Source of the DNA: Bacillus sp. AFS041924
GTDB lineage: Bacteria > Bacillota > Bacilli > Bacillales > Bacillaceae_G
DNA: 34,089 nt
Reading direction: 5' to 3'
Assembly: GCF_002577195.1 (NCBI RefSeq)
Contig: NZ_NULG01000031.1
Span: 1-34,089, forward strand
The notes below the pieces were generated by a model. It had not been told where the DNA came from, made no database searches, and saw only the letters and a list, made by a program, of their open reading frames with translations. The stretch's first letter is position 1. Every line of letters starts with the position of its first letter. Positions 7,759-16,938 of this stretch are shown here, piece after piece. The position numbers and the translations under genes were made by a program.

Positions 7759-8979
7759 ATGTATGAGGGTAAAATAATTAGATATTATCGTGAAAAATAT
7801 CAAATGACTCAAGAACAATTAGGTAAAGGAATATGTTCTGGGACACATATTAGCAAAATTGAACGATTACAAACAGAATATGCACCTGAAATTATTACCC
7901 TTTTATCGGAACGACTGGGAATAAATATCGAACAAGAAGATATGAAATTAAAAAATATAAAAAAGCGCTTAGATCATTGGCATGAAGTAATTATTATGCA
8001 ATTGTTCGAAGAAATGGATTTAATTAACTTTGAGCTAGAGCAAGAAGAATTAATTCAAATTTCAAATTATATTAATCAATATAAACTGCTTCGCATCAGG
8101 TATTTATTAATGCGTAATTTAATTGATGAATCAAACGAGTTCATTGATGAAATAAAAAAAATAAAACATAAATTATCACCATATGAAATCAATCTGTTTA
8201 GACATGTGATGGGTATATACCATTTATCAAACCACGAACCTTTACTTGCCATTAAAGTTTTAAAGGAAATTAATAACGAAGAATATACAAATGGGGAATA
8301 TTATTATCATTTAGCAGTAGCTTATCACTCTAGTGAATTACCTGTATTGGCTTATTTTTATGCCGATAAGGCCCGTCAGTTTTTTAAAAGTATCAATTCC
8401 TATCTTCGTGTAATTGACTCCGAAATGATTATGCTGATACAAATTAAAGATAATGAAGAATTTTCAGAGACGATTAAACGATTTGAAAAATTAATCCAAA
8501 GCTGTGAAATTTGTAAATCTTCAGACCGAAAAGCAAGAGTATTTCATAATTTAGCGTTTGAATATTATCGTAAGAACAATTATTGTTTAGCGAAAAAATA
8601 CTATTTTGAATCTATGAAATTAAAGGATCATGAGTCTATTCCCTATTTACTTTCACTTGAAGGATATATACGAAGTTCATATTATGGAGAATTATTACCA
8701 AAGGATGAATTATTACAGCTTATTAAAGAAGGTTTCGAAATAGCTTTCCAGAAAAACGACAAATTCTATATCAGCATCTTCACCTTATTAGACTATTTAA
8801 TTTCAGAAAAAGAACAAGAATATCATCAATATTTGGCGGACTATTCATTACCATTTTTTAAAAAATTGGGCTTTGTTTATTTGATAAATCGATCAGAAAA
8901 AGAATTGTTTAACTATTATTTTAACCGCAAACAAACACGTAAAGCACTAAGTTTGGCGAATACACTAATTAATAAATAA
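7759..8979 (+). CDS. XRE-type HTH regulator with TPR domain (RNPP-like)
   Basis: The 406-residue protein begins with an XRE helix-turn-helix at ~4-60 (IIRYYREKYQMTQEQLGKGI, ISKIERLQ). The remainder is helical with TPR-like repeats, for example VFHNLAFEYYRKNNYCLAKKYYFESM at ~265-290. This layout and length match the RNPP group (PlcR, NprR) and related Bacillus regulators that sense short secreted peptides through the TPR part. No gene for a signal peptide lies directly downstream, where plcR and nprR have theirs; the next feature is a terminator. It may respond to a peptide made elsewhere or be an orphan. Target genes are unknown. Confidence 0.75.
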   Translation: MYEGKIIRYYREKYQMTQEQLGKGICSGTHISKIERLQTEYAPEIITLLSERLGINIEQEDMKLKNIKKRLDHWHEVIIMQLFEEMDLINFELEQEELIQISNYINQYKLLRIRYLLMRNLIDESNEFIDEIKKIKHKLSPYEINLFRHVMGIYHLSNHEPLLAIKVLKEINNEEYTNGEYYYHLAVAYHSSELPVLAYFYADKARQFFKSINSYLRVIDSEMIMLIQIKDNEEFSETIKRFEKLIQSCEICKSSDRKARVFHNLAFEYYRKNNYCLAKKYYFESMKLKDHESIPYLLSLEGYIRSSYYGELLPKDELLQLIKEGFEIAFQKNDKFYISIFTLLDYLISEKEQEYHQYLADYSLPFFKKLGFVYLINRSEKELFNYYFNRKQTRKALSLANTLINK

Positions 8980-8983
8980 AAAT

Positions 8984-9024
8984 AAAAGGCATATCCCTAA
9001 GATTTATAAGGATATGCCTTTTTA
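8984..9024. terminator. Bidirectional terminator between convergent genes
   Basis: AAAAGGCATATCC pairs with GGATATGCCTTTT, with T-rich ends on both strands. It serves the XRE regulator (plus) and the carboxypeptidase (minus). Confidence 0.85.
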
Positions 9025-9026
9025 TG

Positions 9027-9836
9027 CTACTTCTTCGCTGGCATTGCTTCTTCAAGTGCAAGATGTTTTGTGTATAGGTAAGTAGCGTATTCTTTTCCGA
9101 CGTATCGAATATGCCATGGTTCGTAGTGATAGTTTGTAAGATCTACTTTATCTTCTGGATAACGAATAATAAAACCGTATTCGTGTGCATGTTCTGCTAA
9201 CCATTTTCCTTCTTTTGTATTGGCAAATTCTACTTCTAAAGCATTACCAAATGACGGAGATGAAACATCCATAGCTAGTCCAGTCTGATGCTCACTCGTT
9301 CCTGGGAATGCACTGTAAGCTTTAGTCCATTCTTCTCCGCGTGTAGAAAGATAATTATTGTATAACGAAACTTGACGATCGTATGAACGATATCCAGAAA
9401 TTGCAGTTAATGTATAACCATCTGCAGATGCACTAGCAAATAATGTTTCTAATGCATGTCCAGCTTCACTTCTCATTCTCGTCTTTTCTTTAACCGCTCC
9501 ATTTAAGGAGATCGATGGGTAGATCAAATCGTCCGGTTCATAGCCATCTGGTAGCTTTCGGTCTTTATTAACTAACACTAATTTTGATTCAACGTTTAAT
9601 ACTTCTAATAATCCGGATTCATCTTCTTTTGTCGTTTTATAATAATCTGGAAAATTAAGTACATTATTATTTTTTACTATGTCTGTTTTAACTTTAGCAT
9701 TTTTCTTAATAACGATTGTTTTTGGTTCTTCTCGATATTGCTTGTATAGAGTTCCTGCGACACCTGCTACTAATACTAAAGAAATTGCGATCCCTAAAAT
9801 TGGTTTTCTTCTTCGATTTTTTTCTGTTCTGGACAA
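9027..9836 (-). CDS. VanY-type D,D-carboxypeptidase (peptidase M15B)
   Basis: This enzyme trims the terminal D-Ala from peptidoglycan stem peptides outside the membrane. The M15 signatures are SGYRSYDRQ, then SEHQTGLAMD with zinc ligands H183 and D190, and EPWH with catalytic E239 and zinc ligand H242. An N-terminal hydrophobic anchor (~15-30) follows a basic stretch. I chose TTG at 9836 as the start because GAGGAG lies eight bases before it; an in-frame ATG at 9914 has no ribosome site. That gives 269 residues, close to Bacillus VanY/YodJ proteins. The gene is monocistronic. It is a housekeeping-type wall enzyme; no other vancomycin resistance genes are present. Confidence 0.88.
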   Translation of the reverse strand: MSRTEKNRRRKPILGIAISLVLVAGVAGTLYKQYREEPKTIVIKKNAKVKTDIVKNNNVLNFPDYYKTTKEDESGLLEVLNVESKLVLVNKDRKLPDGYEPDDLIYPSISLNGAVKEKTRMRSEAGHALETLFASASADGYTLTAISGYRSYDRQVSLYNNYLSTRGEEWTKAYSAFPGTSEHQTGLAMDVSSPSFGNALEVEFANTKEGKWLAEHAHEYGFIIRYPEDKVDLTNYHYEPWHIRYVGKEYATYLYTKHLALEEAMPAKK

Positions 9837-9914
9837 AGTTTTTTCTCCTCTATTATTTTTTATATTTTTCAAAATGGTTGTTTTCGTAAATTTTGCTACT
9901 AATTTTAAAAACAT

Positions 9915-10252
9915 GATTTATTTATTCTGTTCTAGTATTGTCATGAATTGACTAAGTCAAACTACTAAAAAACAACCTTAAAACGTTTAAAAACTTAACA
10001 AGAAACTAATTTAAATTTGTTTTACTTACAATAGACGATTTAATTATACAAAAAGTTTTATAATCTGACATTTTTTTTAATTATATGTAATGTTAATAAA
10101 TAGTATTTATAACAATTTTAAAATTGTGTTAATATAACTTTATGATAACTATTGAACAAATAGTGAACTTATCAAATTAATGTCTTTTTTAGGTATAAAT
10201 ATATTCTAATAAGCTTTTCATCAACGAATCTAACATATAGGAGAATAGAAAA
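9915..10252. other. AT-rich intergenic region
   Basis: This stretch between divergent genes holds no recognisable gene. It must carry the promoters of the carboxypeptidase and of the 55-residue membrane protein, but I cannot pick a convincing -35/-10 pair. A ribosome site TAGGAGA lies at 10238-10244. Confidence 0.4.
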
Positions 10253-10420
10253 ATGAAATGGTTAATTATTTTTAGCCCCTTAATAGAGCTAGCCATAACT
10301 GCTGGTGTCGCTAAATTTTGGGCTGAGGATTTTAAAGAAATTGCACCAATTATTATACTTCAGTTTTTACTTTATACGTTTTTTATTACCCCAATTCTTC
10401 TTTGGGGATTTTTACGCTAA
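10253..10420 (+). CDS. Small membrane protein, 55 residues
   Basis: ATG at 10253 follows TAGGAGA by eight bases and opens a frame beginning MKWLIIFSPLIELAITAG and ending FITPILLWGFLR. Two hydrophobic segments (~3-17 and ~31-53) flank a short polar turn (KFWAEDFKEI), suggesting a membrane hairpin. A strong terminator follows 13 bases after the stop, so this is a complete transcription unit. I do not recognise a family. Confidence 0.65.
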   Translation: MKWLIIFSPLIELAITAGVAKFWAEDFKEIAPIIILQFLLYTFFITPILLWGFLR

Positions 10421-10433
10421 ATATTTTCAAAAA

Positions 10434-10463
10434 TAAAAAACCTACTTTCGAAAGGTTTTTTAT
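10434..10463 (+). terminator. Terminator of the 55-residue membrane protein gene
   Basis: AAAAAACCT pairs with AGGTTTTTT and is followed by T-rich sequence. Confidence 0.8.
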
Positions 10464-10608
10464 TTTATATTTAAATAACAACTAAGTTAAGTATACTATA
10501 TAATTTTAATTCAAAAGTACTATTATAGCTAAATTCTGAGACTTTTGTATGTCGAATTAGTGTCGAGTGAAGTTCGAGATTATGTTACTATTTGTAGATT
10601 TTTCCTTA

Positions 10609-10731
10609 TTACAGATTATTTTTCAGGTATGTTATGAACCTATATGCTAAGTAACAAATCCCGTCAGTAATGGAGAACATTATTATTAATAGTAGGATTT
10701 GAAATAATAAAATCAAATTAGTTAAGCTCAT
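10609..10731 (-). CDS. Possible small membrane protein, 40 residues
   Basis: A minus-strand ATG at 10731, ten bases after AGAGGGA, opens a 40-codon frame starting MSLTNLILLFQILLLIIMFS and ending YRFITYLKNNL, one membrane segment with a basic tail. It lies beyond the terminator that ends the bacteriocin operon. It could be unrelated, or a bacteriocin immunity peptide; the latter is speculation from position alone. Confidence 0.4.
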   Translation of the reverse strand: MSLTNLILLFQILLLIIMFSITDGICYLAYRFITYLKNNL

Positions 10732-11120
10732 TGTTAATCATTCCCTCTTAATTAACTTCGTCCATTTCCAAATTAAATGTAAAAATCTTTTTTATCTATC
10801 AATCTTACAAAAATTAAGCACTTGCAGCTTATATGTTTGTTTTATGAGAAAAAACAATTCTTCACCTTAATGGATCGATAAATTAGACAAAAAAAGAGTG
10901 TAGAGAAACTTTTTAAGGAGTTCTCTACACTAAGAATGTTTAAACTGTCCTTGCTTTCACATTATTGACAAAAGAACTGATCAATTATCCAATCATTTTT
11001 AAATGTAAAGGAAGATGTGGGGTCTTTAGTTTCTCTTCAATTCACATAAAAGTCGAGCACTCTTTTAGTTCGATCAATCTATGATCAATAGAAATATACA
11101 ATAAAACAGCTAAATATCTT
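10732..11120. other. Intergenic region downstream of the bacteriocin operon
   Basis: No gene was recognised. It contains the operon terminator at 10889-10931. Between that and the SagB stop, a 24-codon minus-strand frame containing KDPTSSFTFKNDWIIDQFF has no start codon and may be a gene remnant. Confidence 0.4.
10889..10931 (-). terminator. Terminator of the bacteriocin maturation operon
   Basis: On the minus strand an 11-bp perfect stem (AGTGTAGAGAA with TTCTCTACACT) closes a 13-base loop and is followed by CTTTTTTTG. It lies about 190 bases past the SagB stop. Confidence 0.85.
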
Positions 11121-12695
11121 TTAACTATGCAGACTCCCTTGGATCCAAGGTCGATTTCGATAATATCCAATTGGAATTTGAATTAAACTTGTTTTTCCGA
11201 TTTCATCTAATTGATATAACTCGTCGCATAGTTTTACATTGTACCCTAAAAGAGGATGGCCACCTAATCCTAATGCTGATGCGGCTATTAGTAATCGCTG
11301 AACCATCATCCCAGCTTCCATTTGTTGGATCCGGTATCCTCTATAACTATGGGAAGATTTTATGTGCTCTTTATTTCCTACTACATGTAGACAGATTGGC
11401 ACTTGGAATAAATTAACGTTGGCAGCATTCATACCATTTTGAAGCTGTACTCGATGATCACCTAATTTAATTTGTTCTAATGAATGCGTTTGATCATCGT
11501 AGTAATAGGCACCATTGTTGATTCCTTCAATTTTATACAAGCATAAATAGATTTGTGGTCGGTTTTTATTTTTTTTGAACGATTCATCTAAGTCATTTAA
11601 ATATGAAAAGGATGCTGTCGCCTCTTGGAGTAGTGTTGCTAGTTTTAGTTGACTAATAGGATGTAAAATAAAGTCCATTTCTGGTGAGAACCGTTCCTTA
11701 CAAACAGTGGCTAAATCATAAGATATACGCTCCACTTTGGGTAGCATTATTCGCTGCCGATTATTTATAACATTTACATTTTTGTCTACTTTTCTAAATG
11801 TTTGGGTCGTTTCCATCATTGCTACTTTATTCATTTTAATTAGCATTGGAAAGTCTTTAATTCTTTTCGATTTTACTAAATATTGATGAGAAACGGTCGG
11901 TAGCTCTTTACTTAAGTCGGTGGAATTGTAATTTTTACTTTTTACATTTTCATTAGAAAATAAGGCATTTTTTTCAATAGTAAGCAAAATTGTACTATAT
12001 ACACTTTCTTCCCGCTCGTGAAGGCCGATTAAATGGTTAATAGCCTGATCTAGAAATTGATAATAAACACCCGCTTTAAATCCAAAACGTTTAGCCATTT
12101 CTAAAATCTGTCCCATTAGTACACCACAGTCTAGCCCTTGTAGACGATAAGAAAAATTATTGTACTTAAAGAAATTTTTCCAAAACATAGTTGATATAAA
12201 AACAGTACAAAAGCATTTAGGGATTTCACATCTATTTCCTAAAGCTCTTGAAACGTAAGAATCAAAATTTCCTTCCCTTAATAAAACTAAACAGTGTCTA
12301 GCTACATCATAATGATAGATCCCTGAAGATACGTTTTCACACTTAAGGTATACATATAATTCATTCGGATATAATCCTCCACCAGAGGGAACGAATCTTC
12401 GGTTTGAAGACATGATACTAACCGTTCCATTTGAACCAGAAGAAATCGCTGTTTGGGCAACTTGAGTTAATCCATATACATACCATAGAAGATACCCTAT
12501 TTCATTTAGATTTGGCTTCATTTTTGCTCTATTCTCTTTTAAAGATAAAGGAACATTAAGTGAGAGTGGAATAGTAGGTAGATCTTTATAAAGCTTATAA
12601 GTTAATGGCGCATCCTCCCAATCTACTTCCCAATCTGATTGATTTGCCTTCTCGATATCAAAATGAAGATTGTGTAGAAATGTCTGTAAACTCAT
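11121..12695 (-). CDS. SagB-family FMN dehydrogenase for thiazole/oxazole formation
   Basis: SagB-type enzymes use FMN to oxidise thiazolines and oxazolines to thiazoles and oxazoles on a modified peptide. The 524-residue protein holds two nitroreductase-like halves: one with NRRFVPSGGGLYPNELYVYL and LQGLDCGVLMGQILEMAKRF, the other with SYRGYRIQQMEAGMMVQRLL followed by LGLGGHPLLGYN. This double form is typical of the third gene of heterocycloanthracin maturation operons. I start it at ATG 12695, nine bases after AGGAGG, instead of an upstream GTG at 12719. It ends the operon before a strong terminator. Confidence 0.87.
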   Translation of the reverse strand: MSLQTFLHNLHFDIEKANQSDWEVDWEDAPLTYKLYKDLPTIPLSLNVPLSLKENRAKMKPNLNEIGYLLWYVYGLTQVAQTAISSGSNGTVSIMSSNRRFVPSGGGLYPNELYVYLKCENVSSGIYHYDVARHCLVLLREGNFDSYVSRALGNRCEIPKCFCTVFISTMFWKNFFKYNNFSYRLQGLDCGVLMGQILEMAKRFGFKAGVYYQFLDQAINHLIGLHEREESVYSTILLTIEKNALFSNENVKSKNYNSTDLSKELPTVSHQYLVKSKRIKDFPMLIKMNKVAMMETTQTFRKVDKNVNVINNRQRIMLPKVERISYDLATVCKERFSPEMDFILHPISQLKLATLLQEATASFSYLNDLDESFKKNKNRPQIYLCLYKIEGINNGAYYYDDQTHSLEQIKLGDHRVQLQNGMNAANVNLFQVPICLHVVGNKEHIKSSHSYRGYRIQQMEAGMMVQRLLIAASALGLGGHPLLGYNVKLCDELYQLDEIGKTSLIQIPIGYYRNRPWIQGSLHS

Positions 12696-12719
12696 CGAAA
12701 ATAACCTCCTAGACACCAC

Positions 12720-14663
12720 CTATGGGAACGGATGCGGATATGGATTGAGCTGCTCCGGCTTTAGCGGCTTCTTCGTATACCCCATTTTTACAGGAACGTT
12801 TAACACTCGATCAAGACCATTCAATCGTTTTAGATGATGACCGAATGTCATAGGCAACATGCCAGGAATTAAGACCTTAACACAAAACAGCCCATTTCTT
12901 TTAATTTCTGGTGTAGTTTGGTCAACTACAATGACATCAAGGTTTAATTGTTTAAATACTTGAAGAATATCCTTTAAATCATTCGTCAAATCTAAATGAT
13001 TTGTATTCCATTTAAATTCTTCCTCAAAAGTCCTTAACGGACGGTTGTCATCTAATAAAAACTTCAAGCGCTCCTCTGCTTGGCGTAAACCATATAACAT
13101 TCCGTGATCATCCATTTGCTTAACGAGCGTATGATCTAAAAGCATTTTCATATTTTGAGCATAATTTTCATCAAACTTCTTATCCAATGTAAGCATCATT
13201 CCCGCTAACTCATGCACTGCACTCTTAACTGCTCGCACTGGATCAAGATGAGCACCTGCTGCGCAAATAAGATTTAACCCATTTTCTTTCCGATTTTTGG
13301 CGATTGCAACAATACTTGGAATTCCATTCTCCATTGTTGAATTGAATAAATGAAGATCATATCCGCCTACTAAGCGCATACGCTCAATCATTAAATCCAG
13401 CTCTTGATCATTTGCCGATTTTGGATCAAGTCTCGGAAGTGGAAGCTTTGCATACCAGGTCATTAAGAATGAATCCCGCTCAACAATTTCTAAAATTCCG
13501 TAAAATATAGCTTCTTCTAAACTTCCTCCTAATGCACATCCATTAGATGTTTCATACACGAAGCCGTGTCCACAACCTAGGCTATAGTATGATAGTAACT
13601 CTGGTACAAGAATCGGCTCTTCCTTCATAAAAGAATAGCCCCAAACCCAATCTATTTTACGTTTAGGATTAAATGGCTTAAATGGGAAATTTGGCAAAGT
13701 ATACTGCTCTTTTGAGTGTGTACCAACTATTTGGGGATCAATTGCGTAATCTTTTACTTTGTTATAACTATCATGCACTACCGTCCTTTTTCCTCGGGGC
13801 GTAAGACCGCAATATCTTTCCAATCCTTCTAAAATAGCAGTTAATTCACTAGACTCATATGAAAGTGTTCGTCCTGCCGTCCCCTCATCCCCTTGAAGTA
13901 GTGGTAGATTTACGACCACATCTGCAAATGGAGTGGATAAATCATATGCCTTTCCATTTAAAAAGCCTGTCTTTTGGCCTAAATAATCACTAACTAACAC
14001 TTTTTTTAATTCATCCATTGAACGACTTCGATAACTAGTAGGAGAAATTTTCATACTAGGCTCAAGCGAAATAATAGCGGAATCAGAAGTATCATCTTCT
14101 AGTTGACCACAAATCGGGCATAAAGGGTTTGGTAAAAAAAAGTGATTAGAGCTCTTCAACGTTTTCATATTTAATAAAAAAATCCGTTCCTCTAGACGCG
14201 TTTCTTTACCGTTCATAAATTTATCCACTTCAGCTGCAATTAAGTAAGCCATTTGTAAAAGTCCTGTTCTTGTTCCCCATACATCATTCGAAAAAGTACC
14301 ACTATCCAATAACTGATGGTCAATTTCTAGCATTTCTCTGCGCTCTCTACCTGCCATTAGACGTCGAAAATCAGCACACTTTATACATCCTTTTTGCCCT
14401 GGATGTACTAAAGGTCCGATTACACCTTCCCCAAATGAAACACACGCACGTAGCCACGGTACATTCCCTTTTCTAAATATTTCATCTGCTTTTTCATATA
14501 CTTTTGGGTTCCACGCATCATCCAAAATAAGTATTAAACTAGTATCCTCCTGTACTTGCGACTCCAAATCCTTCTGCCCGACTATTTCATACTTGGTTAA
14601 AAGAATTTCGGATGCGTACTTCGTTAACAATCCCTCTCCAAAAATGGTAACCTTGGGCTTCAA
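12720..14663 (-). CDS. TOMM cyclodehydratase: E1-like domain fused to YcaO
   Basis: This 647-residue protein should use ATP to cyclise Cys (and Ser/Thr) of the precursor into azolines. The N-terminal ~200 residues are E1/ThiF-like (KVTIFGEGLLTKYASEILL) and carry a four-Cys zinc site, C93-x2-C96 and C182-x2-C185. From ~215 comes the YcaO domain, with SSELTAILEGLERYCG, EAIFYGILEIVERDSF and the proline-rich C-terminus NPYPHPFP; the PxP tail is required for cyclodehydratase activity in characterised YcaO proteins. The start is TTG at 14663, eight bases after AGAGGTG, and it overlaps the preceding stop by four bases, implying translational coupling. Confidence 0.9.
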   Translation of the reverse strand: MKPKVTIFGEGLLTKYASEILLTKYEIVGQKDLESQVQEDTSLILILDDAWNPKVYEKADEIFRKGNVPWLRACVSFGEGVIGPLVHPGQKGCIKCADFRRLMAGRERREMLEIDHQLLDSGTFSNDVWGTRTGLLQMAYLIAAEVDKFMNGKETRLEERIFLLNMKTLKSSNHFFLPNPLCPICGQLEDDTSDSAIISLEPSMKISPTSYRSRSMDELKKVLVSDYLGQKTGFLNGKAYDLSTPFADVVVNLPLLQGDEGTAGRTLSYESSELTAILEGLERYCGLTPRGKRTVVHDSYNKVKDYAIDPQIVGTHSKEQYTLPNFPFKPFNPKRKIDWVWGYSFMKEEPILVPELLSYYSLGCGHGFVYETSNGCALGGSLEEAIFYGILEIVERDSFLMTWYAKLPLPRLDPKSANDQELDLMIERMRLVGGYDLHLFNSTMENGIPSIVAIAKNRKENGLNLICAAGAHLDPVRAVKSAVHELAGMMLTLDKKFDENYAQNMKMLLDHTLVKQMDDHGMLYGLRQAEERLKFLLDDNRPLRTFEEEFKWNTNHLDLTNDLKDILQVFKQLNLDVIVVDQTTPEIKRNGLFCVKVLIPGMLPMTFGHHLKRLNGLDRVLNVPVKMGYTKKPLKPEQLNPYPHPFP

Positions 14664-16606
14664 ATCGAGTTCACCTCTCTTAACAAAACACCGTAAACTC
14701 CTGCAAGCACATCTAAATTAATCGGTTCTAGCATAAACTCCAATGTTAACATCTGCATTTTATTCTGTTTTAAGTTATTGATCGACGAGATTAATAGATC
14801 AGTATGTTCACTTTGATTTGATTCAGGAATTAGAATTTTCGGTATTTGCTTTTCTTCTACTATAACTGACGAACTTTCAATCGCTTTTGATGCAAGATGT
14901 GGTGTTTTATTTTGCAACTCTTTTAAAGCTTGTTTTAGTGCACCCTGTAAGGCATTTGTTCTATTTAAACCAACACTTCTATACCAACCTTGCTCTGTAC
15001 AAATCCAGACTACTGGAAATCCGCAAACCTCTTTTCCTAATGCGATTTTTGGTGACTCATGTAATGTATTTAATGTTTGTAAATAAAACTGAGCACGTTC
15101 ATCTTCAACTTTTACTTCATTTACTATCTGAACATGATTTTGATGACCTATCGCTCGTTTATTAAGTTCTTCAGACAAATATTTTTGTAGTGCTCTACAA
15201 ATACTCTCCGAAAAGGTTTGACCTGTGGCTATTGCAATGTATTCCTGAGGCTCTATGCACTCTACTACATCAGTCTCTGAATTCAATATCAGTTGCCTAG
15301 CTATTTGAGATACGTACATTTCAACGCCTGTAAGTCCCGCCTCTCTTCGTGCCTCCTCGTGAGTTAATTCTGTGCATACCATGCTTGACAATAGTTTTAC
15401 TGGACCTTCAGTAAGAGGATCTACTACTTGTATCCGACATTGGGCTAAAGGAAGTTGATTCAATTCACCCTCATCCCAAACGTGAAATAATCCCGTTTCT
15501 TGTGAATTAAATTGACCTAAGTATGTTAATAGCTCACTTTGATCACCTTTCGTTACGATTTCCTCTAGCCTTTCCTCAAAATTATCCACTAGTTTGGCTT
15601 TTGCTTTTTTAATCACTAATGGATGAGTCGAGAATGTATGCCAGCTACCTTCTAACGTTTCTTGATTAATAATGTAAACCTGATTATTCTTTTCGGTTTC
15701 GCGTGATTGTGTAATATCCTTAAATAATTCGAATACCATTATATTCGCTAGCATTGCAGAAGTAATTGATGATAATGGTTGAAGGACTTCTTCTTCACGA
15801 AGTATCTTTTGGTGAATGCTTCTCCAGGCAGACTCGAAACAAGCGTCAGAATCTGGCGTCACAAGTGGGCCAGCCATACATAATTTATGTGAAGAGATTG
15901 CAGGGATAAATCGTTTTTTCTCTCTTTTACAAATCTCATTAAGCATTTTAAGTTCATATACATGGTCTTCTTCTGATACGTATAAAACTGAATCAAAGGT
16001 TGCTACAATTTCTTGTAAGGAAAGCTTCTTTCTTTCCATAAATAATACTTCAACTTCACCATCCATCTTCCGAGCGTTGTCCACTATCTCTTTTATCCGA
16101 TTTTGATCTGTATTTGCCTTATTAGTTACTAGAAGATGAAACTTAGGTAACCCAGACTCAAGTAATGCTGAAACTAGTGAAGTGACAATTGTTCCAGAAC
16201 CAATTGCCAATACCTTAGATTGACGATAAGTTTGGAAGCGAAATGCACCTGATTCCCCAAAACAATTTAGAAACTCAATTTGATTTGCATATTTACTTAG
16301 AATATCCTCAGTCATTTGGTGTGGCCGATCCTTACTTACATCCCGTGCAAATCCATTACTATATAAAATCTCAGCAATTTCAAAAACTCTATCTCGGTAT
16401 TGATCCGGTAAACCATTTGTTAAACGCTCCAGTGAATGTTCACCATTAAACATTGGAAGTAACTTTTCAATCCACTGATAAACCGAAGCACCTTCCATTC
16501 GAAATGAACTTAAATTATTTCTAAAATAGACACCTCCATTCGAATCAGGTACAAAAAAAGTATCTCGATTAATCTTTAGACGTGTAGATGGATTCAATTT
16601 AGACAT
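14660..16606 (-). CDS. Thiazole-bacteriocin maturation protein (RRE plus E1-like)
   Basis: The 648-residue protein resembles the 'putative thiazole-containing bacteriocin maturation protein' family found as the first gene of the three-gene heterocycloanthracin operon. Residues ~5-95 look like a PqqD-type RiPP recognition element (VYFRNNLSSFRMEG, then LLPMFNGEHSLERLTNGL), which would bind the precursor leader. An E1-like Rossmann stretch follows with VLAIGSGTIV (G136-x-G138). The C-terminal half is poorly conserved to my eye. ATG at 16606 sits nine bases after AAGGGG. It is probably the leader-binding scaffold that presents the precursor to the YcaO and SagB enzymes; that role is inferred from related systems. 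Confidence 0.83.
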   Translation of the reverse strand: MSKLNPSTRLKINRDTFFVPDSNGGVYFRNNLSSFRMEGASVYQWIEKLLPMFNGEHSLERLTNGLPDQYRDRVFEIAEILYSNGFARDVSKDRPHQMTEDILSKYANQIEFLNCFGESGAFRFQTYRQSKVLAIGSGTIVTSLVSALLESGLPKFHLLVTNKANTDQNRIKEIVDNARKMDGEVEVLFMERKKLSLQEIVATFDSVLYVSEEDHVYELKMLNEICKREKKRFIPAISSHKLCMAGPLVTPDSDACFESAWRSIHQKILREEEVLQPLSSITSAMLANIMVFELFKDITQSRETEKNNQVYIINQETLEGSWHTFSTHPLVIKKAKAKLVDNFEERLEEIVTKGDQSELLTYLGQFNSQETGLFHVWDEGELNQLPLAQCRIQVVDPLTEGPVKLLSSMVCTELTHEEARREAGLTGVEMYVSQIARQLILNSETDVVECIEPQEYIAIATGQTFSESICRALQKYLSEELNKRAIGHQNHVQIVNEVKVEDERAQFYLQTLNTLHESPKIALGKEVCGFPVVWICTEQGWYRSVGLNRTNALQGALKQALKELQNKTPHLASKAIESSSVIVEEKQIPKILIPESNQSEHTDLLISSINNLKQNKMQMLTLEFMLEPINLDVLAGVYGVLLREVNSI

Positions 16607-16676
16607 CCTTTTCAACCCCTTCAATACGTGAGTTGTACATTGAAATCACATAAATACTTTCTTCATAATCCTATGT

Positions 16677-16704
16677 ATTTTAAGTACTCCTTATGTCATA
16701 TCAA
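16677..16704 (-). promoter_or_regulatory. Candidate promoter of the maturation operon
   Basis: On the minus strand TTGATA is followed after 16 bases by TAAAAT, about 70 bases before the ATG at 16606. With the terminator and repeat upstream, it suggests the maturation genes are transcribed separately from the precursor. Confidence 0.35.
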
Positions 16705-16730
16705 AGAGATATTAGTACTGGCTTTTAGCG

Positions 16731-16868
16731 TGTAGACGAAGTCCAAAAAACTTGAATTTCAGAATGATTGTAAACGTCAGTCTTTCGAGGTCGATGTCTG
16801 AGGAGGTGCAGAGTTTCATAACGATTAATGAACAGCGCAGACAGACGCGAGCATTTGGCAGACAGTCT
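16731..16868 (+). repeat. Dispersed repeat, copy A
   Basis: This ~138-base non-coding element aligns with the reverse complement of 23615-23770. Shared blocks in order include TGTAGAC, AAGTCCAAAAA, GTCTTTCGAGG, GAGGAG, GCAGACA, GCGAGC, TTTGGC and CAGTCT. Copy A lacks about ten bases that copy B has near GAAGCAACGAAG. It ends directly against the precursor terminator. Its ends (TAGAC and GTCTA) form only a very short inverted repeat. Confidence 0.75.
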
Positions 16869-16897
16869 AAAAACCCCTACATACTATACATAGGGGC
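16869..16897 (-). terminator. Terminator between precursor and maturation operon
   Basis: On the minus strand CCCCTA pairs with TAGGGG, with further partial pairing inside, followed by TTTTT. It lies 42 bases past the precursor stop and would make precursor transcripts far more abundant than any read-through. Confidence 0.75.
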
Positions 16898-16938
16898 TGA
16901 TTGTCTAAATGGACAAATAGTTTTTTAAAACATTTCAA

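Noticed and set aside
9837-9914. Longer N-terminus for the VanY-type enzyme from ATG 9914
   Set aside because: No ribosome site precedes this ATG, while TTG at 9836 has GAGGAG at ideal spacing and gives a standard anchor.
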